NCBI RefSeq assembly: GCF_003668875.1
Contig: NZ_RAWM01000022.1
Location: forward strand, 1 to 64,000
DNA: 64,000 nt
Direction of reading: 5' to 3'
DNA from: Corallococcus interemptor
Lineage (GTDB): Bacteria > Myxococcota > Myxococcia > Myxococcales > Myxococcaceae
The notes under the pieces: model-generated
Told to the model about the DNA's origin: nothing
The model's input: only the letters and a program-made list of their open reading frames with translations
The model's database searches: none
Shown: positions 46,880 through 56,334 of the stretch, piece after piece
How positions within the stretch are numbered: position 1 is the stretch's first letter
Layout: every line of letters begins with the position of its first letter
Program-made: the position numbers and the translations under genes

Positions 46880-47679
46880 AGCTTCCGCGAAGCCGACGAT
46901 TCCTTCTGCGCCCCCTGATGCGCAAGCGCGTGGCGGGGGCCGTGCTGGCGCTGGCACTCGTCGGAGCGCTCTCGGCCAGCATGGCCTCCGGCGTGGACCG
47001 CGTGCGGCGCAAGAAGCCGCCAAGGCCTTCCGAGCCACCGCCTCAAGCGCATCGGGAGAAGCCCGTCCACACGTCGTCGCCGACGCTCCTGGCCTCCGCG
47101 CGCTCGGTGGCGCTCCCCGCCCACGGAATGGGCACGTGGGAGCTGCCGGCGCGTGAGCCTCATGACTCGCGGCATGTCCCGGTGAAGTCGCAGGTCACGG
47201 TGACGGTGACCGCCTCTTCCTCCACGGTTCTCACGCGAGGTCAGGAGGCCGACAGTACGGCGCCTCAGCCTACGGTGCTCCCCGCCACGGCGCGCATCCC
47301 CGCGCCGCTGCACGTCTCCTGGCGGGTGGTGGATGCGAGCGCGGACACGGTGCGGCTCGTCGCGCGGTTGGACCGCGGCCCGGGCTTCACCGCGCCCGTG
47401 CAGGTCTCGCTGCGCGTGCCGCCGCGCACGGTCCTCCGCGAAGGCCCCACGTCGCCCATCGTCGTGGACGGAGACACGAAGGAAGTGCCCTGGACCCTGG
47501 GCCTGCCCGCGGGCTCCAGCCCCGACGACGACCTCGTGCTGCTGGCAAGCGCCGGAGGTGAATCCTTCGGCGTCCACGCGGAGGCGCGCTACCACTTCGG
47601 CCGGACGCTCGCGGAGTCCCCCCTGCCCACGCCGGCGGGGCCTCCGCTGCCGGATGCGCTCATGCGCTCCCGCGAATAG
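46876..47679 (+). CDS. exported protein coupled to the protease-like lipoprotein
   Basis: A 267-residue protein with a basic n-region and a hydrophobic signal or anchor at ~19-38. A polar Lys/Pro linker follows, then a beta-rich C-terminal domain (~145-240) that may be immunoglobulin-like (VSWRVVDASADTVRLVARLD, then VQVSLRVPPRTVL). No enzyme motif. The ATGA overlap with the upstream gene suggests joint action, for example as partner or inhibitor of the protease. No family recognised. Confidence 0.62.
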   Translation: MKLPRSRRFLLRPLMRKRVAGAVLALALVGALSASMASGVDRVRRKKPPRPSEPPPQAHREKPVHTSSPTLLASARSVALPAHGMGTWELPAREPHDSRHVPVKSQVTVTVTASSSTVLTRGQEADSTAPQPTVLPATARIPAPLHVSWRVVDASADTVRLVARLDRGPGFTAPVQVSLRVPPRTVLREGPTSPIVVDGDTKEVPWTLGLPAGSSPDDDLVLLASAGGESFGVHAEARYHFGRTLAESPLPTPAGPPLPDALMRSRE

Positions 47680-47687
47680 CCCCGGGC

Positions 47688-48410
47688 TCAATCCAGGTTG
47701 AAGTACACCTCGTCGATGGCGCCGTGGAACTGGTCGTTGTTGTTCCCCGCGCTCTTGGCCCCGATGCCGACGGACTGGCCCGTGGGGTTGATGTCGTAGG
47801 TGCTGGCGAGCAGCGCGCTGCCACGGGCCACGTTGTCGATGAGGATGGTCAACGTGGTGCTGGTGCGCTGACACGTCACCTTGTGCCAGACGCCATCCGC
47901 GATGCCCACGGACGCCTTGACGATGACGGCGTCCGCGCCGCCGGTGGTGCGCACCACGCAGCTGGGCTTGCCCGTCACCGCGTCGTCCAGCTGCAGCTTC
48001 CACTGGGGCGTGGAGGAGAGCCCCTTCTGCACCAGGTTGGAGCCGTGGTCCGCGCTCAGCTCCGCGAGCGTCACCTTCACGCGCGCCCCGAAGGAGAACA
48101 GCGCCGTGCCCGGGTTGAGCGCCGCCGAGTCCGCCGCGCTGATGAACGCCTTCGCGCACGTCGTCCCGGCACAGACGGCGGGGAAGCGCACGCCCTGGCC
48201 CTCGTAGCCCGCCGCCTCCACCGTCACGGTGCCGCCGTTGGCCGCCTGCACGGTGCCCGTGTGGCCCTTGCCGCTGTCGTCCACCACGGTGGTCACAGGG
48301 TCGGACACCGACTCGAACTTGTAACGCAGCTTCTGGCTCACCGCTCCGGCCGTCACCGGCCCCAGCAGCAACAGGGCAGACAGTCCCACACGCATCGGTT
48401 GGTTTCGCAT
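47688..48410 (-). CDS. secreted LamG-like protein
   Basis: A 240-residue protein with a signal peptide cut near TAGAVSQ, then a LamG/concanavalin-A-like jelly roll: KLRYKFESVSDPVTTVVDD, VRFPAVCAG, VWHKVTCQRTSTTLTILIDN, and a closing FHGAIDEVYFNLD. The fold usually binds carbohydrate or protein. GAGG lies six bases before ATG 48410, which I prefer to the overlapping GTG 48422. It is the last gene of the minus-strand envelope cluster, 8 bases after the TPR gene stop. Confidence 0.75.
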   Translation of the reverse strand: MRNQPMRVGLSALLLLGPVTAGAVSQKLRYKFESVSDPVTTVVDDSGKGHTGTVQAANGGTVTVEAAGYEGQGVRFPAVCAGTTCAKAFISAADSAALNPGTALFSFGARVKVTLAELSADHGSNLVQKGLSSTPQWKLQLDDAVTGKPSCVVRTTGGADAVIVKASVGIADGVWHKVTCQRTSTTLTILIDNVARGSALLASTYDINPTGQSVGIGAKSAGNNNDQFHGAIDEVYFNLD

Positions 48411-48418
48411 GATGTTCC

Positions 48419-50323
48419 TCACGGCACGTCCACGGCCAGCTTCTGGAGGGCGGACTTCGCGTCAGCGTGGTCCGGCTGCAGCTTCACCGTGGCCTCGTAT
48501 TCCTTCTTGGCCTCGGCCTTGCGGTTGGTGGCTTCCAGGAGCTGCGCGAGCGCGAAGTGCGGCTCGCCCGCGCCCGCGTCCACCTGCGCCGAACCCCGGA
48601 ACGCCTTCTCCGCCTCCGGCAGCTTGCCCTGCCGGTACAGCGTGTGCCCCAGGTACAAGAGGCCCAGCGAGTTGCGAGGCTCCACCGCCAGCACGTCGCT
48701 CAGCACCTGGAGCGCCTTGGCCTCGTCACCGCCGCGCAGGTACAGGAAGCCCAGCTCCGCGCGGGCCTCCAGCTGCGCGGGGTCCTTCGCCACCACCGAC
48801 TCCAGCTCCGGCACCGCCAGCTCCGGCCGGCCGCGCCGCGAGTGCAGGATGCCCAGCCGCGCCAGGGCCGCCGTGTCCGCCTCCTCGCCATCCGCGGGCG
48901 TCAGCAGCTTCTCCGCCGCCGCGTAGTCGCCCATGGAAAGCAGCAGGTCCGCCAGGCCCAGCTTCGCCGCGCGGTGCTTCGGGTCCTCCTGGAGCACGGC
49001 CTCGTAGAGCGGCCGCGCCTGGGCGCCCACGTGCTTCTTCGCGTACGCCTCCGCCAGCATCAGCCGGTTGTCCACCGTGGGCTGCAGCTTCACGCAGGCC
49101 TGGTACTGCGCGATGGCGCCGTCCAGGTCGCCCTTGGCCTTGAGCGCGTCGCCGTAGCCCGCGCGCACGCCGGGCTCGTCCGGGAAGGTCTCCACCGCCG
49201 TCTTCAGCGTGGCCACCGCGTCGTCCACCTTGCCCAACTCCAGATAGGCGCGCGCCAGGCCCTGGTAGGCCTCCGTCGTCTTCTTGCCGTCGTCCGCGCT
49301 CTTCTCGATGGCCTTCTGGAACGCGGACACCGCCTGCGTCTTCTTGCCCTGCGCCAGGTACAGCTGGCCCAGCTGCGTGTACGGACCGCTCGCGCGGCGG
49401 GGCTCCAGCAGCAGCGCCTTCTCGAAGGCCTTCGTCGCCCGGGCGTTCTCCCCCAGCTGGAAGCACGCGAGCCCCAGGTTGAAGTGCGCCTCCGCGTACT
49501 TCGGATCCAGCGAGATGGCCTTCTGGAACGCCTCCGCCGCCTTGCGCGCGTTGCCCTGGCCGTCCAGCACCACGCCCAGGTTGTTCTGCGCGCGCGCGTG
49601 CTTCGGATCCGCCTTCAGCGCCGCCTGGTACTCCGCGAACGCGCCGGTGACGTCGTTCTCCCGCATCAGCACGACGCCCAGGTTGTAGTGCGCCTCCGCG
49701 TCCGAGTCCTTCTGCCGGATGGCCTCGCGCAGCGTCTCCTTCGCCTCGGCGGCCAGGCCCTTCTCCGCCAGCGCCTTGCCCAGGTTCACCCGCGCCACCT
49801 GGAGCGCGCCGTCCAGCTTCAGCGCTTCTCGGTACGCCTCGATGGCGTCATCCGTGCGGTTCGCGCGCTGGAGCACCTCGCCCAGGTTGAAGCGCAGCTC
49901 CGCGTCCTTGGGCGACAGCTCCGTGGCCACGGAGTACTGGGTAATCGCCTCGTCCGTGTCGTCCTGGATGCGCGCCAGCATGCCGCGCTCCGAGCGCAGC
50001 GTGGCCTCCTCCGGGAAGGCCGCCAGCGCCGCGTCCAGCACCGCCTTGGCCTTGGGCACGTCACCCGACAGCCGCAGCGCGCGCGCGAGCGCCACCTTCG
50101 CCGGCACGCCGTCCGGCGTAAGGCCGACGAGCTTCGTCAGCGGCGCCACCGCGCGGCGCGGCTGGTTCTGGGACAGGAAGGCGGTGCCCAGCTTGTAGAG
50201 CGCGTCCGGGTCGTCCGGCAGCTTGTCCGCGCGCGCGGCGGCGGGCTTCTCCGGTGGAGCTGCCTCCGGAGCGGGAGCCTGGGCCGTCAACAACTGGAGG
50301 AGAAGGACTCCGGCTTTCGTCAT
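48419..50323 (-). CDS. TPR-repeat protein of the envelope cluster
   Basis: A 634-residue protein with an N-terminal hydrophobic segment (signal peptide or anchor, ~5-20), then about 15 tetratricopeptide repeats (e.g. AEAHYNLGVVLMRENDVTGA; ARAQNNLGVVLDGQGNARKA). Such superhelices scaffold protein complexes, here probably in the periplasm. ATG 50323 overlaps the stop of the coiled-coil lipoprotein gene by one base. It may be equivalent to the large TPR proteins (AgmK-like) of the gliding machine, but it is much shorter. Confidence 0.8.
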   Translation of the reverse strand: MTKAGVLLLQLLTAQAPAPEAAPPEKPAAARADKLPDDPDALYKLGTAFLSQNQPRRAVAPLTKLVGLTPDGVPAKVALARALRLSGDVPKAKAVLDAALAAFPEEATLRSERGMLARIQDDTDEAITQYSVATELSPKDAELRFNLGEVLQRANRTDDAIEAYREALKLDGALQVARVNLGKALAEKGLAAEAKETLREAIRQKDSDAEAHYNLGVVLMRENDVTGAFAEYQAALKADPKHARAQNNLGVVLDGQGNARKAAEAFQKAISLDPKYAEAHFNLGLACFQLGENARATKAFEKALLLEPRRASGPYTQLGQLYLAQGKKTQAVSAFQKAIEKSADDGKKTTEAYQGLARAYLELGKVDDAVATLKTAVETFPDEPGVRAGYGDALKAKGDLDGAIAQYQACVKLQPTVDNRLMLAEAYAKKHVGAQARPLYEAVLQEDPKHRAAKLGLADLLLSMGDYAAAEKLLTPADGEEADTAALARLGILHSRRGRPELAVPELESVVAKDPAQLEARAELGFLYLRGGDEAKALQVLSDVLAVEPRNSLGLLYLGHTLYRQGKLPEAEKAFRGSAQVDAGAGEPHFALAQLLEATNRKAEAKKEYEATVKLQPDHADAKSALQKLAVDVP

Positions 50324-50961
50324 CACAGGTTCTCCACGTACGGGCTGGCGCGCGCGTCGAAGGTCTTCTTGGCCAGGGCGGCCTTCTTCGCCTCCCACGC
50401 CTCCTTCGCCGCCTGCGCTTCCTTCGTGTCCCCCCCGAGGTTCGCGCGCTCTTCCTTCACGGCGGCCTCGCACTCGGACACCTGCTGCTCGAAGTCCTTC
50501 GGCTCCAGACGCTCACTGCCCTGCACCTTCGCCTTGCGCGCCGCCGTCAGCCGCGCCAATTCAAAGCGGGCGAAGGCACACCGCAGCGACAGCTGCTCCA
50601 CCTCGCGCAGCCCCACGTTGAGGCGCTGGTGCGCGCGCAGGTACTCCACGCGGGCCTCGGACTCCGCGATGGCCAGCTGCGCCACCTCGCGCGAGGACGC
50701 GTCCTGGGCGCGGTCCTCCTCGTCCTCGGCGGCCTCCTGGCGGGACTTCGCGCGGCGGATGTTGTCGCGCGCGCGGTTGATTTCGTTGTCCGCCTCGTCC
50801 ACCCGGTCGATGGCCAGCGCCAGGTCGTTCTCCGCCTCCAGCAGCTCGATGCGGGTCTCGTACGGCAGCTTCTTCACCAGCGCGTCCGGCACGCGCATGC
50901 CGTAGCTCGGGCCGCAGGCGGCGGTCAGGAGGGACAGGCTGAGGAGCAGGTGGCGCTTCAT
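50323..50961 (-). CDS. coiled-coil lipoprotein
   Basis: A 212-residue lipoprotein (lipobox LTAAC) that is almost wholly alpha-helical and charged, with a long coiled coil over ~35-200 (Ala/Arg/Glu/Asp heptads). Such helical lipoproteins can span or stack in the periplasm. Its ATG overlaps the preceding gene's stop by four bases (ATGA) and its own stop overlaps the next start by one base, so it is tightly coupled in the cluster. Confidence 0.75.
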   Translation of the reverse strand: MKRHLLLSLSLLTAACGPSYGMRVPDALVKKLPYETRIELLEAENDLALAIDRVDEADNEINRARDNIRRAKSRQEAAEDEEDRAQDASSREVAQLAIAESEARVEYLRAHQRLNVGLREVEQLSLRCAFARFELARLTAARKAKVQGSERLEPKDFEQQVSECEAAVKEERANLGGDTKEAQAAKEAWEAKKAALAKKTFDARASPYVENL

Positions 50962-51461
50962 GGAGCAGTGGCCTCGAAACGGCTGAAGATGGTCCGGCCG
51001 GAGTAGACGTCGGTGCCGTTGGTGAACGTGACGTTGAACTCGCCCGACACCCGGTCCCCGGGGTTTTTCGGAAGGGACTTCACGAAGAGGTTGCCGCGCA
51101 CGAGCGGCGGGAACGGACGCACCGGCTCATCCAGCACGCTGCGGTCCACGCTGCCCCGCTGCGAGCCGTCCTCCAGTGCCTCCGCCAGGTCGATGTCCAG
51201 CGAGCCCGCGTATTCAGCGTCCGGCAGCATGTCCGCCACGCGCGCGCTCACCTTCAACACCACGTCCTGCCCGCTGCCCTGCGTGTTGACGAAGCTCACC
51301 GCCAGCGTGCCCTCCGCCAGGGCCGCCTCCGTGCGCTGGTAGCGCAGGTCGATGAGCTCCGTCACGCTGCCCTCCAGCCTGCCGCCCTCGTCACCACACG
51401 CGGTGGCGGCGAGCGCGAACAGCACCGGGGCGATGCGGCGCAAGGGGCTGGTCACTTGCAT
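50958..51461 (-). CDS. small beta-rich lipoprotein of the envelope cluster
   Basis: A 167-residue lipoprotein (lipobox AATAC). The mature part is acidic and beta-rich (VSFVNTQGSGQDVVLKVSAR, then GEFNVTFTNGTDVYSGRTIF), suggesting an outer-membrane-attached sandwich. It matches no family I know. It overlaps the giant TPR gene by ten bases and the coiled-coil lipoprotein by four. Confidence 0.72.
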   Translation of the reverse strand: MQVTSPLRRIAPVLFALAATACGDEGGRLEGSVTELIDLRYQRTEAALAEGTLAVSFVNTQGSGQDVVLKVSARVADMLPDAEYAGSLDIDLAEALEDGSQRGSVDRSVLDEPVRPFPPLVRGNLFVKSLPKNPGDRVSGEFNVTFTNGTDVYSGRTIFSRFEATAP

Positions 51462-54400
51462 GCCTTCCACCCCGCGTCCACGTCCGGACCGTTGAGCGTG
51501 CCCATGTCCTTGAGCACGGCCAGCTCGCGGCGCGCGCCGTCCGTGTCGCCGAAGCGGCAGCGCAGCGCGGCCAGGTTGAGGCGGGCCTTGTCGTAGGTGG
51601 GGTCCGCCTCCAGCGCCTTGGCGTACGCCGCGCGCGCGCCCATGGCATCGCCCAGGTTCAGCATGGCCCAGCCCAGCGCCGCGTGCGCGGAGGCGCGCGT
51701 GTCCTGCAGCTCCGTCACGCGCCCGAAGGTCAGCTGCGCCATGCCGTACTGGTGCGCGTCCAGGTAGCCCATGCCCAGGGCCTCCAGCGCCTCGGCGGTG
51801 AGCACCTTCTCCGCCTTCTTGCGCAGGTCCTCCAGCGCCGCGGGCTGCGTGGGCGCGGCCGGCTGCGGCACCGGCAGCGCGGCCACGTCCGTGCGGTTGC
51901 GGCAGCCCACCACGGCCGCGTTGAAGACCTCCAGCGACTCCGCGCGGGACAGACAGGCCTTGAAGGCCTCGTCGGAGCGGGCCTTGAGCGGGCCCACCTG
52001 CTGCTTCACCGCGTCCTGGAACTGCTTCGTCTCCGCGGCGGACAGCCCGCCGGGCACCGGCGTCTGGTCCACCACGTCCGCGATGTGGCCGTATGCCAGG
52101 GCGATCTTCCACAGCGACGCCACCGCCCACTCCGGATACCCGAGCGACGCGGCCTGCGTGTACACGCCCTCCATGGCCTGGAGCGCGGCGACCTTCTCCT
52201 CCACCTTGTCCGCGGGCAGGTCCTTGTAGCCGCGGTAGAGGATCTCCCCCAGGTACCAGAGGCCCTTCGCGGCCTCCTCCGTCTGGCCGTTGGGGCCCTG
52301 CACCGCGGCGGTGAGGGTGGAGATGAGCGCGTCCGGCGGAGCGGTGGGCGCGGTGGTGGCCTGCACCTCCGCGAGCACCGCCGCGGCGGCCACGTTGTTC
52401 TTGTCCAGCTTGAGCGCGGTCTCCGCCGCCGTCTTCGCGCGTGAGTAGTCCTTCTGCTTCAGGCGCGTCTCCGCGAGCAGCGACAGCACCTCGCCCTTGC
52501 GAGCGCCCGCGGCCTCCGACGCCGTCTCCAGGTTGCGGGATGCTTCCCTGTACTCACCCAGCGCGATGCGCAGGCGGGCGCCGGCCATCCAGCCGTCCAC
52601 CGACGCCAGGTCACCCGTGAGCTTCTGGCCCACCTGCTCGAACCAGCCGGCCGCCTCGTTGAAGGCAGCGGCCTCCGCCGCGTGACGGCCCAGCGTCAGG
52701 AGCACGTCCGACAGGTACTGGCTCTTGGGATAGGACTGCACCAGCTTCGCGCCCAGCTCGCGCTCGCGCGGCAGGTCGCGCTTCTCACGCGCGGCGGTGA
52801 ACGCGCCGTAGAGCGCCTTCTCGCCGATGTCGCTGTTCTTGTTCTCGTCCGCGACCTTCATCAGGCCTTCGATGACGTCGCCCGTCTCCTGCGCGCTCTG
52901 CAGGGCCAGCTCGTCCAGGGCCTCGGCCTTGCTCTGCGTGAGGATCTTCTGCACCTCCCCGCGGAAGTTGGACGGCAGCGCGGACGCGAGGAACTTGCGG
53001 CCCGTCTCGTCCAGCTTCTTGAAGTCGTTCACCTGCCGCAGGCTGTCCAGGGCCAGGTTGCCGGCCACCGGCGCGTCCTTGTACTGCGGGTGCGCCAGCG
53101 CGAACGCGGTGAACAGCTCCGCCGCCTTCGGGTACTCGCCGTCCTCGTAGTAGGCGCGCGCGATGTTGAACTTCACGTCCAGCACGTGCGGGCTCTGCGG
53201 GTAGCGGGACACGTAGGTCGCGCCCAGCAGCTTCAGCGCCTGACGCGCGTCCGCCACTTCGAACGCGTTGCGCTTCTGGGCCTCCTCCGGCTTGAGCGTG
53301 GAGAAGTGGGCCAGCAGCGCGCCGTACATGGCGGTGTCCACGGCCTTGTTGTCCTTGGCCTTGTCCTCGTAGCGGGCCAGCTCCTCGAACTGGCGCGCGG
53401 CCTCCGGGAACTCCTTGGCGGCGAAGAGCGCGTCCGCGCGGTTCTTCATGATGGGCCGCACGTACTGCTCCGGCCGGAACAGGCCCAGGTATTCGCGGTA
53501 GGCGGCCGCGGCCTTGAGGTACAGCTCGCGCGAGTCCGCTTTCTGCGCGGCCAGGTGCACCTGCGTGGACAGGTCGCGCGCCATCTCCTCCGTCTCCGCG
53601 AGCTGCTTCTTGCGGTCGGACTCCGTCATCTCCGGGTCCGTCTTGCTCTGCACCGCGGCGCGCACGAGGAAGCGGATGTCCTCCGGCTCCGGCATCACCT
53701 TGCCCTTGGCGGCCTTGAGCGAGTCGTACAGCTTCTGCCCGCGCTCCAGGTCCATCTCCGGGTCCGGCTGCACTTCCATCAGCTTGCGCAGCGCGGGGAT
53801 GGCCCACTCGTACTGCTGCTTGATGAAGTAGCGGTTGCCCAGCTTGTCCAGCGCGAGCGCGTACGTGGCGCGGCTGTCGCTGAGCTTCTCGAAGTAGTTG
53901 AGCGCGCCCTTGGGGGGCTTGGCCTCCGTGTAGCTGTAGACCAGGTCCAGCAGCGCCTCGCGCTTGACGTTGAGCGCCTTCTTCACGTCCACGCCGGGCA
54001 GGGGCGCGCTGGCGGCCGCCGCCTCGAAGAACGTCACGGCCTCCGCGTGCTTGGCCTGGTTCACGCGGATCCAACCCATCTTGTAGCGGGCCAGGTCGTG
54101 CACCGGCGACGGCGGCAGCTCCAGGATGGCCTGGTAGTGCTTCTCCGCTTCGACCAGGTCCGCCTTGTCGAAGAAGTGGTCGCCGAGAATCTGTTCGGCC
54201 TCCAGGCGCAGCGGGCTGTTGGGGTACTTGCGCGTCAGGTCCCCCAGCGTCTTGAGCATCTCGTCGAACTGGCCCAGTTCGCGCTGCTCGTGCGCCAGAT
54301 AGAACGTCACCTGGTCCCCGTCCTTGAAGTCCGGGTACTCGCGCAGCAGGCGGTAGTACATCTGCACCGCCTTCTGCTTCATCAGGCGCGTCTCCGGGGA

Positions 54401-54724
54401 GACGATGGCGCCCGAGGCGCCCTCCGGCCGGGACTCCGCCTGGAGGTAGTACACGTAGCGGCTCTTCTCCACGTAGAGCTCCGCCAGCCGGAACTGCAGG
54501 TCCGGCAGGTACGGGGCGTTGCGGCTCTTGGAGATGAGCTTCTCCGTCTCGCCGATGGCGCGGTCCACCTTGAAGATGTCGCGCTTCAGCTTGGCGATGA
54601 GCTCCTCGCGCTCCTTCGCCTTGGACACGATGGGGTTGGTGTTGGGCCCCACGCGGCCGCTGGGGCCGGGGGCCGCGGCGGCGAGCAGCGCTGCGGTGAT
54701 GAGGCCGGTGAACGGGCCGGTCAT
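51452..54724 (-). CDS. large TPR protein, GltD/AgmU-like
   Basis: A 1090-residue exported protein (signal peptide to ~25, AAAAPGPSG). Helical repeats fill nearly all the rest, including a coiled-coil-like segment at ~38-65 and numerous TPRs (YRLLREYPDFKDGDQVTFYL; FNIARAYYEDGEYPKAAELF; YDKARLNLAALRCRFGDTDG). Size and architecture resemble AgmU/GltD, the periplasmic TPR scaffold of Myxococcus gliding, or NfsD of the spore-coat machine; orthology is not proven. ATG 54724 overlaps the preceding stop by four bases. Confidence 0.8.
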   Translation of the reverse strand: MTGPFTGLITAALLAAAAPGPSGRVGPNTNPIVSKAKEREELIAKLKRDIFKVDRAIGETEKLISKSRNAPYLPDLQFRLAELYVEKSRYVYYLQAESRPEGASGAIVSPETRLMKQKAVQMYYRLLREYPDFKDGDQVTFYLAHEQRELGQFDEMLKTLGDLTRKYPNSPLRLEAEQILGDHFFDKADLVEAEKHYQAILELPPSPVHDLARYKMGWIRVNQAKHAEAVTFFEAAAASAPLPGVDVKKALNVKREALLDLVYSYTEAKPPKGALNYFEKLSDSRATYALALDKLGNRYFIKQQYEWAIPALRKLMEVQPDPEMDLERGQKLYDSLKAAKGKVMPEPEDIRFLVRAAVQSKTDPEMTESDRKKQLAETEEMARDLSTQVHLAAQKADSRELYLKAAAAYREYLGLFRPEQYVRPIMKNRADALFAAKEFPEAARQFEELARYEDKAKDNKAVDTAMYGALLAHFSTLKPEEAQKRNAFEVADARQALKLLGATYVSRYPQSPHVLDVKFNIARAYYEDGEYPKAAELFTAFALAHPQYKDAPVAGNLALDSLRQVNDFKKLDETGRKFLASALPSNFRGEVQKILTQSKAEALDELALQSAQETGDVIEGLMKVADENKNSDIGEKALYGAFTAAREKRDLPRERELGAKLVQSYPKSQYLSDVLLTLGRHAAEAAAFNEAAGWFEQVGQKLTGDLASVDGWMAGARLRIALGEYREASRNLETASEAAGARKGEVLSLLAETRLKQKDYSRAKTAAETALKLDKNNVAAAAVLAEVQATTAPTAPPDALISTLTAAVQGPNGQTEEAAKGLWYLGEILYRGYKDLPADKVEEKVAALQAMEGVYTQAASLGYPEWAVASLWKIALAYGHIADVVDQTPVPGGLSAAETKQFQDAVKQQVGPLKARSDEAFKACLSRAESLEVFNAAVVGCRNRTDVAALPVPQPAAPTQPAALEDLRKKAEKVLTAEALEALGMGYLDAHQYGMAQLTFGRVTELQDTRASAHAALGWAMLNLGDAMGARAAYAKALEADPTYDKARLNLAALRCRFGDTDGARRELAVLKDMGTLNGPDVDAGWKACK

Positions 54725-56334
54725 GGGGTTTCCTCGATGCAACGGCTCTCGATGCGGACCCGGTAGGACTTGAGCTCGTCGTTCCAGTATTCGTTGTCGA
54801 ACTTGAAGGCGACCTGCGCGGGAGACAGCAACTCCTCCTCTTGCGCGGCCACCACCTGCGCGCCCTTCTTCACGCGCTCGTACAGCTTGAGGCCCACCTC
54901 GTACTCCATGAGGCGCACCTGCTCCGCGGCGCGCAGGAGCGTGTCCGCCTCCTCGCGCACGGCGTCCTGCAGCCGCGCGTCGTACACGCGCACGGCCTCC
55001 GCGTGGGACAGGTCATACAGGCGCGTCAGGTGCCCGAAGAGCCGCTCGCCGAAGCTGCCGGCGTAGCGGCCCAGGCGCTCGCCCTCCAGGTCCAGGACGG
55101 CCACGAACTTCGCGGCGCGCTGGGTGCCACCGTGCGCGTTGGCGGCGCGGCGCAGGCGCGCGTCCTGGCTCAGGTCCTCGCGGTTGCGCACGGACTCCAG
55201 CGAGTCCGCGTACCGGCGCGTCAGCTCCTTCGCCGCGCGCTTGGCGGGCAGGTAGTGGCACAGGTCGCGGAAGATGAGCGCGCGCAAGAGGTACTTGTCC
55301 GGCATGAACTCATCGCGGAAGGACGGCGCGTCCAGCGTGGTGAGGATGCCCAGCGCCGTGCGCAGCTCGCCCAGCTTGTAGCGGGTCCACGCCTCTTCCA
55401 GGTAGAGGCTGGCGCGGCCGGGGTCCAGGTCCGGCAGCTTCACCTTGCCGTACGCCTCCAGCGCGCCGGGGAAGTCCTTCTTCTCGTAGCGCAGGCGGGC
55501 CACCGCGAGCGCCGCCTCGTTGCGCGCCTCGCGGGTGAGCTTCTCGTCCTCGGACAGGCCGAGGAAGTCCTTCACCATCTCCTCCGGCGGGTCCTTCACC
55601 TGCTTGAGCCGCGTGACGAGCAGCGCGAACTTCGCGCGGCTCGCTTCAGCGCTGGTCTCCGGCAGCTTGGAGAAGTGCGTGTTGGCCCAGCGCTCGTTGC
55701 CCACGCGCAGGTCCACCATGCCCTGCTGGTAGTGCGCGTAGGCGCCCGTCTCGTCCGGGAGGAAGCCCAGGTCGAGCGCGCCGAAGACCTGCTCGTCGAT
55801 CATCACCTCGTCGTGCGGCCGGTCCGTCAGGCCCTTCAGTGCGTCCAGAGCGCGCGGCAGCACGTTGGGGTTGGAGCGCTCGCGCGCGATGCGGGCCAGG
55901 TACGTCGCGCCCGCGTGCGTGAGGCCCAGGTCGATGAGGCTGCGGGCGAGGAAGTACTGGCCCCAGGCGTAGTTGTCGTCCGTGCGGGGCGTGGCCTGGA
56001 GCCACGCGTACAGCGGGCCCGCGGCCTTGCGCGGATTGCCGGCGAAGTACGCCTTGAGCGCCCTGTCGAAGGTCTCCGGCGGCACCTTCTGCGGCGGCGC
56101 CGGAGGCGCCTCCGCGACGGCGGCCTTGGCGGGCGCGGGCGCACCGGCGGCGGTGCCTGCGTCGGTGGGGCCGGCGGTGCCCGCGTCCGTGGACGCGCCA
56201 GTGGCCTTCGCGGCGGTGGCCGGTGGGGGTGGCATGGGCAGCGTGCCCGCGTCCGGCGCCGCGAGGGCGGCCGTCGGGGACACGAGGAGCGCGGCGCTGG
56301 CGAGCGCGGCGACGATGAGGGGGCGTGACGTCAT
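54721..56334 (-). CDS. TPR-like exported protein, GltE/AglT-like
   Basis: A 537-residue exported protein: signal peptide to ~26 (AALAA), an Ala/Pro/Thr linker to ~85, then helical TPR-like repeats (FDRALKAYFAGNPRKAAGPL; RYEKKDFPGALEAYGKVKL). The C-terminal helical region (~440-510) leads to a short closing segment, RVRIESRCIEETP, with a single Cys. It resembles AglT/GltE of the gliding complex in size and position next to an AgmU-like gene. ATG 56334 overlaps the beta-barrel gene by four bases. Confidence 0.77.
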   Translation of the reverse strand: MTSRPLIVAALASAALLVSPTAALAAPDAGTLPMPPPPATAAKATGASTDAGTAGPTDAGTAAGAPAPAKAAVAEAPPAPPQKVPPETFDRALKAYFAGNPRKAAGPLYAWLQATPRTDDNYAWGQYFLARSLIDLGLTHAGATYLARIARERSNPNVLPRALDALKGLTDRPHDEVMIDEQVFGALDLGFLPDETGAYAHYQQGMVDLRVGNERWANTHFSKLPETSAEASRAKFALLVTRLKQVKDPPEEMVKDFLGLSEDEKLTREARNEAALAVARLRYEKKDFPGALEAYGKVKLPDLDPGRASLYLEEAWTRYKLGELRTALGILTTLDAPSFRDEFMPDKYLLRALIFRDLCHYLPAKRAAKELTRRYADSLESVRNREDLSQDARLRRAANAHGGTQRAAKFVAVLDLEGERLGRYAGSFGERLFGHLTRLYDLSHAEAVRVYDARLQDAVREEADTLLRAAEQVRLMEYEVGLKLYERVKKGAQVVAAQEEELLSPAQVAFKFDNEYWNDELKSYRVRIESRCIEETP

